A program made the translations under genes and the position numbers. From an uncultured Oscillospiraceae bacterium (GTDB lineage: Bacteria; Bacillota; Clostridia; Oscillospirales; Oscillospiraceae), in the NCBI GenBank assembly GCA_944385545.1, contig CALWXQ010000001.1:1-48696 (forward strand): a stretch of DNA of 48,696 nt, in the 5' to 3' direction. Below are positions 17,057-25,785 of this stretch, in pieces (positions within the stretch are counted from its first letter, which is position 1; each line of letters opens with the position of its first letter). Under the pieces are notes generated by a model. The model had not been told where the DNA came from and made no database searches. It worked only from the letters and a program-made list of their open reading frames with translations.

Positions 17057-18157
17057 TTACTTGGATTGTTGCGGTGCGAAGACCCAGCGCTGCTGAATCA
17101 TATAGCTCAGGAAATACAGGACGGTCATAACCACCACATATACAGCGGTGCGCAGGAAGTTCGCATGGTCGCTGACGCCGAACAGGGTGTAAAATCCCTG
17201 GGTCAGCAGCACCTGAGCCGCCATCTGGGGCAGGGCAAGGCAGTAATAGCGAACCATGGCCTGGGTGGTGGATACCCGGGCGTGGAACACCAGCTGCTTG
17301 TTCATGAAGAAATTCAGCAGGGAGGAAATGACCCGGGCGCCAATGGCGGCGGCGGCGGTCAGCCCCAGCCCCGTCAGCACGGAGCCGAAGGCCCAGCTCA
17401 GCAGGGCGAAGGCGGCGGTATCCACCAGGGCGCTGATCAGGGAGCTGGCGGTGTAGCGGAAGAAATGGGCCAGGATCAGCTTATAGATCCGCCAGGAATC
17501 GTGGAACACCCGGAAATGGGAGCTTTTGTTTTCTTCGATGTACACGGTGCGGATCTTGACCTCGTCAAAGGGGATGCCCTTGGTTTTGAAGGCCAGAAGC
17601 ATATTGGTTTCATATTCGAACCGGTCGCCCGCCACATCCACCAAAAGCTCCAGGGCGTCCCGGGTTAAGGCCCGCAGGCCGGTCTGGGTGTCGGAAATGG
17701 TCATGCCACAGAAGACCTTGAATACCATGGATGTGGTCTGGTTGCCGAAGCGGCTGCGGGCAGGCACGTGATCCAGGGTGAAGTCCCGGCAGCCAAGAAC
17801 GCAGCGGCCGGTTTGCAGCATGTGTTCGCAGCAGGCCAGGGTATCGGCGGGATGGTGCTGGTTATCGCCGTCTACGGTGACGACACCAAAGCCCTCCGGC
17901 CGGTTCTCCAGGAACCAGCGGAAGGCATTTTTCAAAGCCGCGCCTTTTCCTTTGTTCACCTGGTGATGAAGGAGCTGGATCTGGGGATGCCGCTGTGCTG
18001 CCTCCAGAAAATAATGCAGGTTCTCCGGCTTGCTGCCGTCGTTGATCAAAATAATATGGGAAAAGCCATATTCCAGAAGGCCGTCGATCACGGCGACCAA
18101 TTTGTCATCCGGATCCAAGGACGGAAGAACCACGGAAATACGGGACAAATCTTGCAT
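17057..18157 (-). CDS. GT2 glycosyltransferase fused to a GtrA membrane domain
   Basis: 366 residues in two parts. Residues 1-220 are a family 2 glycosyltransferase of the dolichyl/polyprenyl-phosphate sugar synthase type (VVLPSLDPDD, INDGS, NKGKGAALKNAF, DGDNQHHP as the metal-binding motif, DTQTGLRA). Residues 230-366 are a GtrA domain with four spans (RYTASSLISALVDTAAFALL, NFFMNKQLVF, WVF at the end). Such fusions make a lipid-linked sugar and may help flip it across the membrane for extracytoplasmic GT-C enzymes, such as the YfhO-like protein at 4236. First gene of the minus-strand envelope operon; the start has a GAGG site 7-10 bases upstream. Confidence 0.9.
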   Translation of the reverse strand: MQDLSRISVVLPSLDPDDKLVAVIDGLLEYGFSHIILINDGSKPENLHYFLEAAQRHPQIQLLHHQVNKGKGAALKNAFRWFLENRPEGFGVVTVDGDNQHHPADTLACCEHMLQTGRCVLGCRDFTLDHVPARSRFGNQTTSMVFKVFCGMTISDTQTGLRALTRDALELLVDVAGDRFEYETNMLLAFKTKGIPFDEVKIRTVYIEENKSSHFRVFHDSWRIYKLILAHFFRYTASSLISALVDTAAFALLSWAFGSVLTGLGLTAAAAIGARVISSLLNFFMNKQLVFHARVSTTQAMVRYYCLALPQMAAQVLLTQGFYTLFGVSDHANFLRTAVYVVVMTVLYFLSYMIQQRWVFAPQQSK

Positions 18158-18196
18158 ATTCTCGCCTCTTTACTTTTTTACAGAGTAATCTAATAT

Positions 18197-18224
18197 ATTA
18201 TATCATATTTCGATCCGTTTGCAT
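18197..18224 (-). promoter_or_regulatory. probable promoter of the envelope operon
   Basis: A perfect TATAAT on the minus strand at 18197-18202 with a weak -35 (ATGCAA, 18219-18224) 16 bases upstream. The surroundings are AT-rich. Confidence 0.45.
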
Positions 18225-18284
18225 AGGGTTTTCAAAAAAACTTCACGAAAAAGCAGGTGACAAATCCAGGAAGCGGCTGAAAAA

Positions 18285-18908
18285 TCAGGCAGTGGCGGCC
18301 CGCCAGAGCAGCTGCAGAAAGCTGCGGGTGCTGGCCCAGAGGGGGTGGCTTACCGGATTGAGGGCGAAGAAGGCCGGGTCGGCTTCAGAATCCACGGGGA
18401 AGGCGCCGGTATAGATATGATATGGCTCCAGCCGCCGGGCAATGGCGCCGATGGTGTAAAACCGCCTGACGTCGAAATCAAAGCCCAGGGCGCTTAAAAT
18501 GGCCACGGTAAATTCCGCGCAGGTAAAGGCGTCCCGTATGGGGAACTTCCGGTGCAAAGGCGCGGCCAGGGCCGACAGGTGATTATACAGGTATTTCTCC
18601 TGATCCCGGCCCATGGAGGCCAGGAGCTTCTGAAGCTGCTGCCATTGCGCCGGGGTCAGGGGCAGACGGTACAGACAAATGGCGGCGGATCTGCCGCCGT
18701 GATGATAGCGGCTGGGATGCTCCGCCACAAAGCCGCCGTAAAAGGGGGTACGATAGTACCGCCGGGCAAAGGAATACAAGGTGGCAAGATCCGCCTGGGT
18801 GGAAATGGAAACATGGTTGTAGGGTTCTCCGGTCACCAGCCGGATCCAGCGCCCCATTCGATATGGGGTGGAGGAAAACAGAACGTATAAATTGTGCGTC
18901 GAGCCCAT
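18285..18908 (-). CDS. probable permuted papain-like (NlpC/P60-related) hydrolase
   Basis: About 207 residues. The order of motifs, an N-terminal NHVSIS with His and a later DAFTCAEFTVAILSALG with Cys followed by a hydrophobic helix, is that of permuted NlpC/P60 (YiiX-like) amidases, in which the Cys follows the His. No signal peptide is seen, so it may act in the cytoplasm. The ATG at 18908 is chosen because AGGAGG lies at 18919-18924 on this strand; the longer frame to 18977 would overlap the upstream gene. It probably shares a transcript with the lipoprotein gene just upstream. Substrate unknown. Confidence 0.6.
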   Translation of the reverse strand: MGSTHNLYVLFSSTPYRMGRWIRLVTGEPYNHVSISTQADLATLYSFARRYYRTPFYGGFVAEHPSRYHHGGRSAAICLYRLPLTPAQWQQLQKLLASMGRDQEKYLYNHLSALAAPLHRKFPIRDAFTCAEFTVAILSALGFDFDVRRFYTIGAIARRLEPYHIYTGAFPVDSEADPAFFALNPVSHPLWASTRSFLQLLWRAATA

Positions 18909-18973
18909 ATCCGGCACACCTCCTGACTGTGGGCAAAGGGTTGGAGCCGCTGTGCCTCTTGGCGGCGGCAGGA

Positions 18974-19807
18974 TCATTGGATGCTGGCCAGAAAGCCCTG
19001 GTAGCTTTGGTCCAGGTACTGGGCCAAGGTATCCGGATCCATGGCAGTAAAGTCCGCGTCAGCCGGGGAAAGCCACGCGAATTCCACGGTACGCACGGAA
19101 AGACCGGCATAATGCTCCGCCGCCGCGGCGTCGTAAGCCTCACGGGAGATCGCATTTCCCTGAGCGTCTTCCCAGGAAAGGTGCTGGGAGCCGTTTTCGT
19201 CGTAGCTTTCCTGGTGGACTGCCAGAGTTTCCTCGGAGAGAACGCCTTGATCCAGGGTGACGGAGCGGATGCTGTACAGATACTGTGCGGCGCCGATTTT
19301 CAAAAGATCGGTAAAAATATAGTGGTATACATCACCGTTTTCATCATAATAGCAGGGAATTTCCTGGTTAAACGTAAGATCCGCGGGCGACTCTCCCTCC
19401 CCCAGAGGCCAGGGGCATTCCGTCAGAGTCTGGGTCTGGGGATCGACCTGCCAGAGATAATTGTACGAGTAGTGGCCTGTTCCCTGAAATGTGGACAGCA
19501 GCAGCTCCAACCGGCCGTTTCGATCCAGGTCGGTGACGGCAAACTGATACGGTATGTATTGATCCAGTTCCAGGCGGGAAAGCCAAGTGTCCCCATTGGC
19601 TGCCAGCAGCCGGATCTGGGATTGGACGTCTGTCTCCTGCCCGGCGGGCTGGGTGACAGGCTGGGTGGCGGCTTGGGTGGGATTTACCGGTTGGATGGTA
19701 ATCGCCGGTTGGGTGCTCTCAGGGACGGAGATTTCCGGCGCGGCGGGGGTGCAGGCGCACAAGCCGGCGGTGAAAAGAATGCACAGCATCCATGTCCGAA
19801 TTTTCAT
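18974..19807 (-). CDS. putative secreted lipoprotein
   Basis: 277 residues. A signal peptide ends in LCAC (lipobox-like, Cys near residue 19), followed by a Thr/Gln/Pro-rich spacer with many TQP repeats and a globular domain of about 210 residues with VTDLDRNGRLELLLSTFQGTG, an EF-hand or VCBS-like Asp loop often seen in such lipoproteins. The real start is the ATG at 19807 with AGGAGG upstream; a longer frame starts at 19834 without a site. It has its own promoter. Function unknown. Confidence 0.75.
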   Translation of the reverse strand: MKIRTWMLCILFTAGLCACTPAAPEISVPESTQPAITIQPVNPTQAATQPVTQPAGQETDVQSQIRLLAANGDTWLSRLELDQYIPYQFAVTDLDRNGRLELLLSTFQGTGHYSYNYLWQVDPQTQTLTECPWPLGEGESPADLTFNQEIPCYYDENGDVYHYIFTDLLKIGAAQYLYSIRSVTLDQGVLSEETLAVHQESYDENGSQHLSWEDAQGNAISREAYDAAAAEHYAGLSVRTVEFAWLSPADADFTAMDPDTLAQYLDQSYQGFLASIQ

Positions 19808-19866
19808 GGCGGTTCCTCCTGAATGAATTTCCATGGGCGTTCGCGGTAAAATCTGAATCTGGAGCC

Positions 19867-19894
19867 ATTATACCATCTGCCGGGAAAAAAGCAA
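19867..19894 (-). promoter_or_regulatory. promoter of the lipoprotein gene
   Basis: On the minus strand TTGCTT (19889-19894), a 16-base spacer and TATAAT (19867-19872). The -35 lies inside the T run of the preceding terminator. Confidence 0.65.
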
Positions 19895-19926
19895 CGCCTC
19901 CCAGGGGGAAAGTCACCTGGGAGGCG
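19884..19926 (-). terminator. terminator of the amino-acid ABC operon
   Basis: An 11-bp stem CGCCTCCCAGG / CCTGGGAGGCG (19895-19905, 19916-19926) is followed on the minus strand by TTGCTTTTTT. It lies 24 bases after the ATPase stop. Confidence 0.8.
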
Positions 19927-19950
19927 AAATTTAAGGAAATCTTATACTTT

Positions 19951-20673
19951 TTACAAAACTTTGGAAAGGAAGTCCCGAAGCCGGGGGTTCTGGGGATGGC
20001 CGAACACCGCCTCAGGATCGCCCTGCTCCAGGATCTGCCCCTGATCCATGAACAGGATCCGGCTGCCCACTTCCCGGGCGAAGCCCATTTCGTGGGTGAC
20101 CACCACCATGGTCATGCCGTCGGCGGCCAGCTCCTTCATAACGCTGAGCACCTCGCCCACCATTTCCGGATCCAGGGCGGAGGTGGGCTCGTCAAAGAGC
20201 ATTACCTTGGGGTTCATCGCCAGCGCCCGGACGATGGCGATGCGCTGCTTCTGACCGCCGGAGAGCTGGCTGGGGTAGGCGTTTGCCTTTTCCTCCAGCC
20301 CCACCCGGCGCAGCAGCTGCATAGCGGTGCTTTCCGCTTCGGCCTGGGTCATCAGACCGGTGCGCACAGGCGCCAGGGTGATGTTGCGCAGGATGGTCAT
20401 GTTGGGGAACAGGTTGAAGTGCTGGAACACCATGCCCATCTTCCGGCGGACGGCGTTGATGTCGGTGCTGGGATCGGTGATGTTCACGCCGTCGAAGGTA
20501 ATGGTACCGGCGGAAGGCTCCTCCAGCAGGTTCAGGCTGCGCAGGAAGGTGGATTTGCCGGAGCCGGAGGGGCCGATGATAACCACCTTATCCCCGGGGT
20601 AGATATGCTCGGAAATGTCGTTGAGCACCAGATGATCCCCAAAGGATTTGCTTAAATGCTTAACGTCGATCAC
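19951..20673 (-). CDS. polar amino-acid ABC transporter ATPase (GlnQ/HisP type)
   Basis: 240 residues, the usual length. Energises uptake through the permease encoded just upstream. Seen: Walker [12 protein letters not shown]-loop [11 protein letters not shown], signature LSGGQKQR, Walker [14 protein letters not shown], and the switch His in [13 protein letters not shown]. The GTG at 20673 is chosen because AAAGGAGG precedes it with normal spacing; the track of 44 extra codons upstream lies inside the permease gene in another frame. It overlaps the permease end by 14 bases. The substrate is a polar amino acid, not identifiable from sequence. Confidence 0.95.
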   Translation of the reverse strand: MIDVKHLSKSFGDHLVLNDISEHIYPGDKVVIIGPSGSGKSTFLRSLNLLEEPSAGTITFDGVNITDPSTDINAVRRKMGMVFQHFNLFPNMTILRNITLAPVRTGLMTQAEAESTAMQLLRRVGLEEKANAYPSQLSGGQKQRIAIVRALAMNPKVMLFDEPTSALDPEMVGEVLSVMKELAADGMTMVVVTHEMGFAREVGSRILFMDQGQILEQGDPEAVFGHPQNPRLRDFLSKVL

Positions 20674-21421
20674 TTTGACGCAGCCTCCTTTCCAGAATGC
20701 CCAGCAGCCAGGAGAAGATGATGACCAGCACCAGATAGATACAGGCCACGCCCACCAAGGGGAACATCTGCTCGTAGGTTCGGCCGTAAATGGCCTGGGC
20801 GGCATAGACCAGCTCCTTGCCGCCGATGACGGTGATCAGGGAGGTGTCCTTGAGCAGGATGATGAACTCATTGCCCAGGGAGGGGAGTATGGCCTTGAAT
20901 GCCTGGGGGATAACGATGAAACGCATGGTGTCGGCATAGCTCAGGCCCAGGCTCCGGCCCGCCTCCGCCTGACCGGGATCCAGGGCCATCAGACCGCCCC
21001 GGATGATTTCCGCCACATAGGCTCCGGAGTTGATGCCCAGGGTCAGCGCGCCTACCATGTTGTAGTTGCGGGAGGAGGAGAAGATCACGAAGCCCATAAT
21101 CAGCAGCTGAACCATCATGGGGGTGCCCCGGATCACGGTGACGTAGACCTTGCACACGGCGTTGAGCAAGCCCAGAATGGGATTGTGCTTACCGGGCCGC
21201 TGCTGGTCGTGGGCGGTGCGGATCATGGCCACCAGAATGCCCAGGGCGATGCCGATGGCCAAAGCGGCGGCGGTGACCACCAGGGTGGTGCCGACTCCTT
21301 TAAAATACTGGATCCACCGGTCGCCTTCCAGAAAGGCTTGGTAGAACTTCACATAAAATTCCTGAAAAAAAGTGGCGTTGCCCTCACGCATCAGAACCTT
21401 CCAGGCTTCGTACTGTTCCAC
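20660..21421 (-). CDS. polar amino-acid ABC transporter permease (GlnP/HisM type)
   Basis: 253 residues with an N-terminal extension of about 40 residues, then about five membrane spans. Seen: [34 protein letters not shown] and the EAA loop [20 protein letters not shown] that docks to the ATPase, all typical of the HEQRo family. The frame starts with a GTG at 21421 and has only a weak AAGGA site, so a later start such as the ATG at codon 11 is possible. It lies between the binding-protein gene and the ATPase on the same strand. Confidence 0.93.
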   Translation of the reverse strand: MEQYEAWKVLMREGNATFFQEFYVKFYQAFLEGDRWIQYFKGVGTTLVVTAAALAIGIALGILVAMIRTAHDQQRPGKHNPILGLLNAVCKVYVTVIRGTPMMVQLLIMGFVIFSSSRNYNMVGALTLGINSGAYVAEIIRGGLMALDPGQAEAGRSLGLSYADTMRFIVIPQAFKAILPSLGNEFIILLKDTSLITVIGGKELVYAAQAIYGRTYEQMFPLVGVACIYLVLVIIFSWLLGILERRLRQSDRR

Positions 21422-21529
21422 AATCTCACATCCTTAACTCGTTTCTTCCTCCGGTGGGAGGGTGGCTGTTCTATCCAGAAAATCACCTTCTCCGGGGATC
21501 GCCGGTAAAGGGAAGGCAATTTTCCAAAT

Positions 21530-21570
21530 ACAACAAGAAGGGCTATGGGAACGGAAGCCCGTTCCCATAG
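21530..21570 (-). terminator. hairpin after the amino-acid binding-protein gene
   Basis: A perfect 12-bp stem CTATGGGAACGG / CCGTTCCCATAG (21543-21554, 21559-21570), followed on the minus strand by the T-rich CCCTTCTTGTTGT. It sits between the binding-protein and permease genes, so it may be a partial terminator that makes more binding protein than permease. Confidence 0.6.
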
Positions 21571-21586
21571 CGGTCGTTTCCGGGGA

Positions 21587-22441
21587 TTACTCGCCGAAAT
21601 ACTTGTCGTAAATCGCGGGGATGGTGCCGTCGTTGTTGAGATCCACCAGAGCCTGGTTGATGGCGTCCAGCAGGGCGGTGTTCTCCTTGCCTACACCGAT
21701 GGCGTAGTTGTCCTCAGCCAGGTAGCCGTCCAGCAGAACCAGGCCGGGGTTGCCGTCAACAAATTCCTGAGCGGGGGAAGCGTCAATGACCACGCAGTCC
21801 ACCTGATCGTTCAGCAGAGCCTGGACAGCGCTGGCGCCGTTGTCATAAGCGGTGACGTGATCTTCGCCGTAGGTATCAGAGACGTAGATGTAGCCGGTGG
21901 TTGCCCGCTGCGCGCCGCACATCTTTTCACCCAGGTTGTCCAGGGTCACGTCGGAGCCTTCCTTGACGATGACCTTCTGGGAGCTGGAGAAGTAGTAGTC
22001 AGAGAAGTTCATCACCAGCAGACGATCCTCCGTAACGGAGACGCCGGCCATGACAATGTCGGACTTGCCCTGCTGCACAGCCAGCAGCGCGGCGTCAAAA
22101 TCCATGTCGTCAATCTGCAGCTCCAAGCCCAGCTTCTCGGCGATGGCGGTGGCAACTTCCACGTCGTAGCCTTCGAAGGAGCCGTCGTCGGCAACCATTT
22201 CAAAGGGAGGGAAGGCGGCGTTTGTGGACATGATCAGCTTGCCGGGCTCCACGGTGGTCAAGGCGGCGGCAGCTTCGGTTTCGGCTTCGGTCTCGGCGGG
22301 AGCCTCAGTACCGGCGGTGGTTTCCACGGGGGCCTCGGTAGCCTCGGTAGCGGCGGTGGCGGGAGCCTCGCTGCCGGAGCAGGCGGTGAACAGGCCCAGA
22401 ACCATCACAACGGCCAGGGCAAAAGAAAATACCTTTTTCAT
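21587..22441 (-). CDS. amino-acid ABC transporter substrate-binding lipoprotein
   Basis: 284 residues. Signal peptide with lipobox LFTAC (Cys 21), an Ala/Thr/Glu-rich linker, then a family 3 binding domain: LIMSTNAAFPPFEMVADDGSF, GYDVEVATAIAEKLG, DIVMAGVSVTEDRLLVMNFSDYY, and PIVID-like VVIDASPAQEFV. It captures an amino acid outside the membrane and delivers it to the permease encoded next. Promoter is at 22508-22536. Confidence 0.95.
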   Translation of the reverse strand: MKKVFSFALAVVMVLGLFTACSGSEAPATAATEATEAPVETTAGTEAPAETEAETEAAAALTTVEPGKLIMSTNAAFPPFEMVADDGSFEGYDVEVATAIAEKLGLELQIDDMDFDAALLAVQQGKSDIVMAGVSVTEDRLLVMNFSDYYFSSSQKVIVKEGSDVTLDNLGEKMCGAQRATTGYIYVSDTYGEDHVTAYDNGASAVQALLNDQVDCVVIDASPAQEFVDGNPGLVLLDGYLAEDNYAIGVGKENTALLDAINQALVDLNNDGTIPAIYDKYFGE

Positions 22442-22507
22442 CAGTCAAAATCTCCTTTTCTTCTTCTTGTTCCTTAGGCTGCCGAAAGGGGCAGCTAAGA
22501 TGAATAA

Positions 22508-22536
22508 ATAGTACACCGAATAATATTCACTGTCAA
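22508..22536 (-). promoter_or_regulatory. SigA promoter of the amino-acid ABC operon
   Basis: On the minus strand a perfect TTGACA (22531-22536), 17-base spacer and TACTAT (22508-22513). The leader contains a hairpin (CTTAG-CTGCC / GGCAG-CTAAG) near 22473-22499. Confidence 0.75.
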
Positions 22537-23001
22537 TTGGCTATCTATACAATCATTCCGGCAAAATTCCCCACGCCATAAGAAACATAGCACAAAAGTG
22601 CAGATAATTACCTTAAATATACAGGCATACAGAAGATATATGCAAGAAACAAGCCCCCCGTGGGAATGCATATTATGTAGAATTTAATGGATAATTATGC
22701 TATCTCCGGATGTCCTACGGCGCTCGGTGTGCCGATTTGGTCACAGACCCCTTAGACGCAATCTTGAGATTCGCGCCTGCTACATTAATATAATAATAGC
22801 GAATATAATAGCGAGGCGCAATCGGTGGCGATTGAAAGGGAGAACTGGGGCGTGTACGCAATGACGGTACAAAAATAGCGTAGAATCCATACAGCACGTA
22901 CAGATTTTGAACAAAAAATGTCGCGCTTCGTCCATATGCACAATTGTGAAGAATCCGTGTAGTACAGGTTAATTAATAGTAACGAAATCGAGAAAAAACA
23001 T
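22537..23001. other. AT-rich intergenic stretch between divergent binding-protein genes
   Basis: About 465 bases, markedly more AT-rich than the flanks, with no frame I can support. A 10-base direct repeat ATAATAGCGA occurs at 22793-22802 and 22805-22814. A 60-codon minus frame at 22715-22897 has no ribosome site and no recognised family. Confidence 0.5.
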
Positions 23002-23030
23002 TTGACATCCACCGGTGGACAGAGTAAAAT
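23002..23030 (+). promoter_or_regulatory. promoter of the RCC1-Opp importer operon, with palindrome in the spacer
   Basis: A perfect TTGACA at 23002-23007, 17-base spacer and TAAAAT at 23025-23030. The spacer begins with the perfect 12-base palindrome TCCACCGGTGGA (23008-23019), a good candidate operator. The leader to the start codon is about 160 bases. Confidence 0.75.
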
Positions 23031-23198
23031 ATCTACATAATTTATTTGTGAAACTATGCTTTTCTGGATACCGGAATGCAGGAACCTGCTGCCATGACCC
23101 GAGGCTGACAGCCGGGGTGGACACAGGATCCCTGGGCCGGGGCATCCGTATAGGAGCGGCGTTTCGCAGGTAGATGAATTGAAAAGGAGGAAACAAAA

Positions 23199-25463
23199 AT
23201 GAAAAAGCTTCTGGCAATGCTGCTGGCGCTGACTATGGTTCTGTCCATGGCTGCCTGCGGCGGAAACGATGTTCCCGAAACCACGGCTTCCGTGGCGGCG
23301 AGCACCGAAGCAGTTGAAGCGCCCACCGATCCGGCAGACGAGGTTCTGTATGCTGAACTGAAGAGCCTGGCCAACAAGGAGTACGGCACTGACTACGTCT
23401 CCCTGTACAGCGAGTTCGGCAAGCAGACCACCGTTGACCAGGTCATTGAGGACGAGGAAAACGGCAACGCCTACATCGAGATCGACGGTGTTCTGTATAC
23501 GCTTGGTCTGGACTTCCTGTCCCGCGCCATGGTTTACAACACTTCCGTCCCCGAGGGCGGCGAATGGGAAACCGAGGATGACGTCTACGCCACCTGGTGG
23601 AGACTGTACATCCAGCGCTGGAACAACCTGCTGCCTGAGGTTCCCCTGTACTCCAATGAGTACTACGATCTGTACAACGCCCAGATCAAGGGAGTGGAGG
23701 AGTTCCCCACCAACCCCTACTGGAGCCCCTCCGATGCTCTGATTGACTGGACTTCCGAGAAGGAAGACGGTTCCATCATCATCGGCAACTCTACCGACCT
23801 GTCCGGTAAGTTCCGTTACGCTATCTTCGGCGGCACGACCCCCGGCGCCGCGGATCTGGACGTTCAGGATCTGACCCGTGGTCTGGAGACCGTTTCCACC
23901 ACCAAGGAAGGCGGCTACGTGTGGAATTCCACCGTTGTCAAGGAGCACACCGAGGTGGACAACGAGGACGGATCCCGCACCTACACCATCACCATCTATG
24001 ACGATCTGAAGATGTCTGACGGTTCCCCTGTTACGGTCAAGAACTATTTGGTGCACCCCATGGTCTTCTCCTCCGTGGTGGGCGCTCAGGCTGCCGGCAA
24101 GGATCACATGGCTTGCCTGCGGTACGTTGGCTTTGAGGGCTTCTCCGCTTACGACGGCACCAATGCCGGCCAGACCACCGAAAGCGGCGCCACCATCACC
24201 AAGGAACTGACCGGTCTGCGGATGATTGACGACTACACCTTCTCCGTGACCGTCGCTGCGGAGCATCTGCCCTACTTCTACGCCATGACCTACGGCGGCT
24301 TCTATGCTGACGACGTCGCTCTTTGGATCGGCGACTGCGACATCAAGGACGATGGCAACGGCGTGTATTTCACCGATGAGTTCTATGCCAAGAATGGCGA
24401 TTCCTATGTCATGGCTGAGCATGTGACGGACGCTGCCTGGAACGCCGACACCACCTATCCCTACTCCGGTCCTTATGTGGTTGAGTCCTACGACGAGGCT
24501 GACAAGTCCGCCGTTCTGAAGATCAACCCCGAATTCAAGGGCAACTACGAGGGCACCAAGCCTTCCATCGAAACCGTTGTCTACAAGAAAATCGTTACCG
24601 AGACCCAGATGGCTGACTTTACCTCCGGCGGCTTGGATGTAATTTCCGGCATCACCGGCGGCGACGAAACCAACGAGGCCATTGCTACTGCCGACGCTTC
24701 CAACGGCGCTTACGTCTACACCCACTACAGCCGCGCCGGCTACGGCAAGCTGGGCTTCCGCGCCGACTTCGGCCCTGTCCAGTTCACCGAGGTCCGTCAG
24801 GCCATTGCTTACTGCATGGATCGCGCCCAGTTCGCTAAGGACTTCACCGGCGGTTATGGCGGCGTTGTGGACGGCCCCTACTACACCGGCTCCTGGATGT
24901 ACAAGGCCGCTGTGGAGGACGGCATGATCCTGAACGCCTACGCCACCTCTGTTGACTCCGCCATTGCCGTTCTCGAGGAAGGCGGCTGGATCTACAACGC
25001 CGAGGGCGGCGAGTACACCGACGGCGTGCGTTACAAGAAGATCCCCGCTGCCGAAATGTCGGACAATGACAAGACCTACCAGTCCAAGGACGGCGCTTAC
25101 AAGACCGTTCAGGTTGGCGAGGATTACTACATGCCCCTGGTTCTGAACTGGTACGGCACCACCGACAACCCCTTCACCGATCTGCTGATGACTGGCTTCA
25201 TGAACAACGAGAACCTGGCTACCGCCGGCTTCGTGATCCAGAACACAGTTGGTGAGTTCAATCCCATGCTGGACGAGCTGTATCAGGCTCCCATCTATGG
25301 ATACTACAGCGGTACGCCTCTGTACTCCTGCTTCAACTTCGCTACCGGCTTCACCTCCGCCGCTTACGACTACTCCTACAACCTGACCATCGATCCTGCC
25401 GAGTACGACAACTACTCCCTTTACTACATTAAGGATCTGGCCGACGCCTACTGGCTGAAGTAA
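23199..25463 (+). CDS. peptide-type (SBP family 5) binding lipoprotein, apparently circularly permuted
   Basis: 754 residues, against about 540 for the family. Signal peptide with lipobox SMAAC (Cys 20). Residues about 104-187 (WWRLYIQRWNNLLPEVPLYS, NEYYDLYNAQIKGV, NPYWSPSDALIDW) match what is normally the extreme C-terminus of these proteins. The usual N-terminus then begins at about 191 (DGSIIIGNSTDLSGKFR), and the body runs through TYTITIYDDLKMSDGSPVT and FTEVRQAIAYCMDRAQ to the end at about DNYSLYYIKDLADAYW, where the normal tail would follow. This looks like a circular permutation. It presumably delivers peptides or another ligand to the permeases encoded next. Start at 23199 has AAGGAGG at 23184-23190. 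Confidence 0.88.
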   Translation: MKKLLAMLLALTMVLSMAACGGNDVPETTASVAASTEAVEAPTDPADEVLYAELKSLANKEYGTDYVSLYSEFGKQTTVDQVIEDEENGNAYIEIDGVLYTLGLDFLSRAMVYNTSVPEGGEWETEDDVYATWWRLYIQRWNNLLPEVPLYSNEYYDLYNAQIKGVEEFPTNPYWSPSDALIDWTSEKEDGSIIIGNSTDLSGKFRYAIFGGTTPGAADLDVQDLTRGLETVSTTKEGGYVWNSTVVKEHTEVDNEDGSRTYTITIYDDLKMSDGSPVTVKNYLVHPMVFSSVVGAQAAGKDHMACLRYVGFEGFSAYDGTNAGQTTESGATITKELTGLRMIDDYTFSVTVAAEHLPYFYAMTYGGFYADDVALWIGDCDIKDDGNGVYFTDEFYAKNGDSYVMAEHVTDAAWNADTTYPYSGPYVVESYDEADKSAVLKINPEFKGNYEGTKPSIETVVYKKIVTETQMADFTSGGLDVISGITGGDETNEAIATADASNGAYVYTHYSRAGYGKLGFRADFGPVQFTEVRQAIAYCMDRAQFAKDFTGGYGGVVDGPYYTGSWMYKAAVEDGMILNAYATSVDSAIAVLEEGGWIYNAEGGEYTDGVRYKKIPAAEMSDNDKTYQSKDGAYKTVQVGEDYYMPLVLNWYGTTDNPFTDLLMTGFMNNENLATAGFVIQNTVGEFNPMLDELYQAPIYGYYSGTPLYSCFNFATGFTSAAYDYSYNLTIDPAEYDNYSLYYIKDLADAYWLK

Positions 25464-25505
25464 TCACCGGCGGCTGCGAAGAAAAGTTATCCTAAGCAGC
25501 ACTCC

Positions 25506-25542
25506 CCCACAGGGCAGGAGTCTCAGACTCCTGTCCTGTGGG
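25506..25542 (+). other. strong intergenic hairpin between binding protein and permease
   Basis: A 17-bp stem (25506-25522 with 25526-25542, one G-T pair) and 3-base loop, without a T run. Such hairpins often stabilise the upstream message so that binding protein is made in excess over the membrane parts. Role inferred. Confidence 0.7.
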
Positions 25543-25574
25543 AATTTAGCGCTTTTCCCACAAACAGCTCGCGC

Positions 25575-25652
25575 GGTAAGGCGGGGGCATGCTTCTGGCC
25601 ATGTCCCGGGTTCCCTGTGTCATCCGTGACAGAGGCAAGCCCCCGCCCTACC
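25575..25652. repeat. imperfect palindromic element
   Basis: GGTAAGGCGGGGGCATGC (25575-25592) pairs with GCAAGCCCCCGCCCTACC (25635-25652) at 16 of 18 positions, with a small inner hairpin around TGTCA/TGACA. It has the look of a REP/MITE-type dispersed repeat; no second copy was found in this window. The rest of 25653-25785 shows no gene and no clear promoter. Confidence 0.5.
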
Positions 25653-25785
25653 CTGTGCCAAGCCATCGGGGTCAGTGATTTACTGTCTCGGACAATCAGT
25701 GAGAATCATTCGCGGAAAAATCCGCATCATACATAGAAACGGCGGCTTGACGCTGCCGCCTACGGCAAAGAAACGAGGAATCACT

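Noticed and set aside
22715-22897. A small minus-strand gene of 60 codons in the AT-rich island
   Set aside because: No ribosome site, no recognised family; treated as non-coding.
22785-24725. A 646-codon open frame on the minus strand
   Set aside because: It lies almost wholly antisense to the binding-protein gene. The protein is Gly/Val-rich shadow sequence without motifs or a ribosome site.
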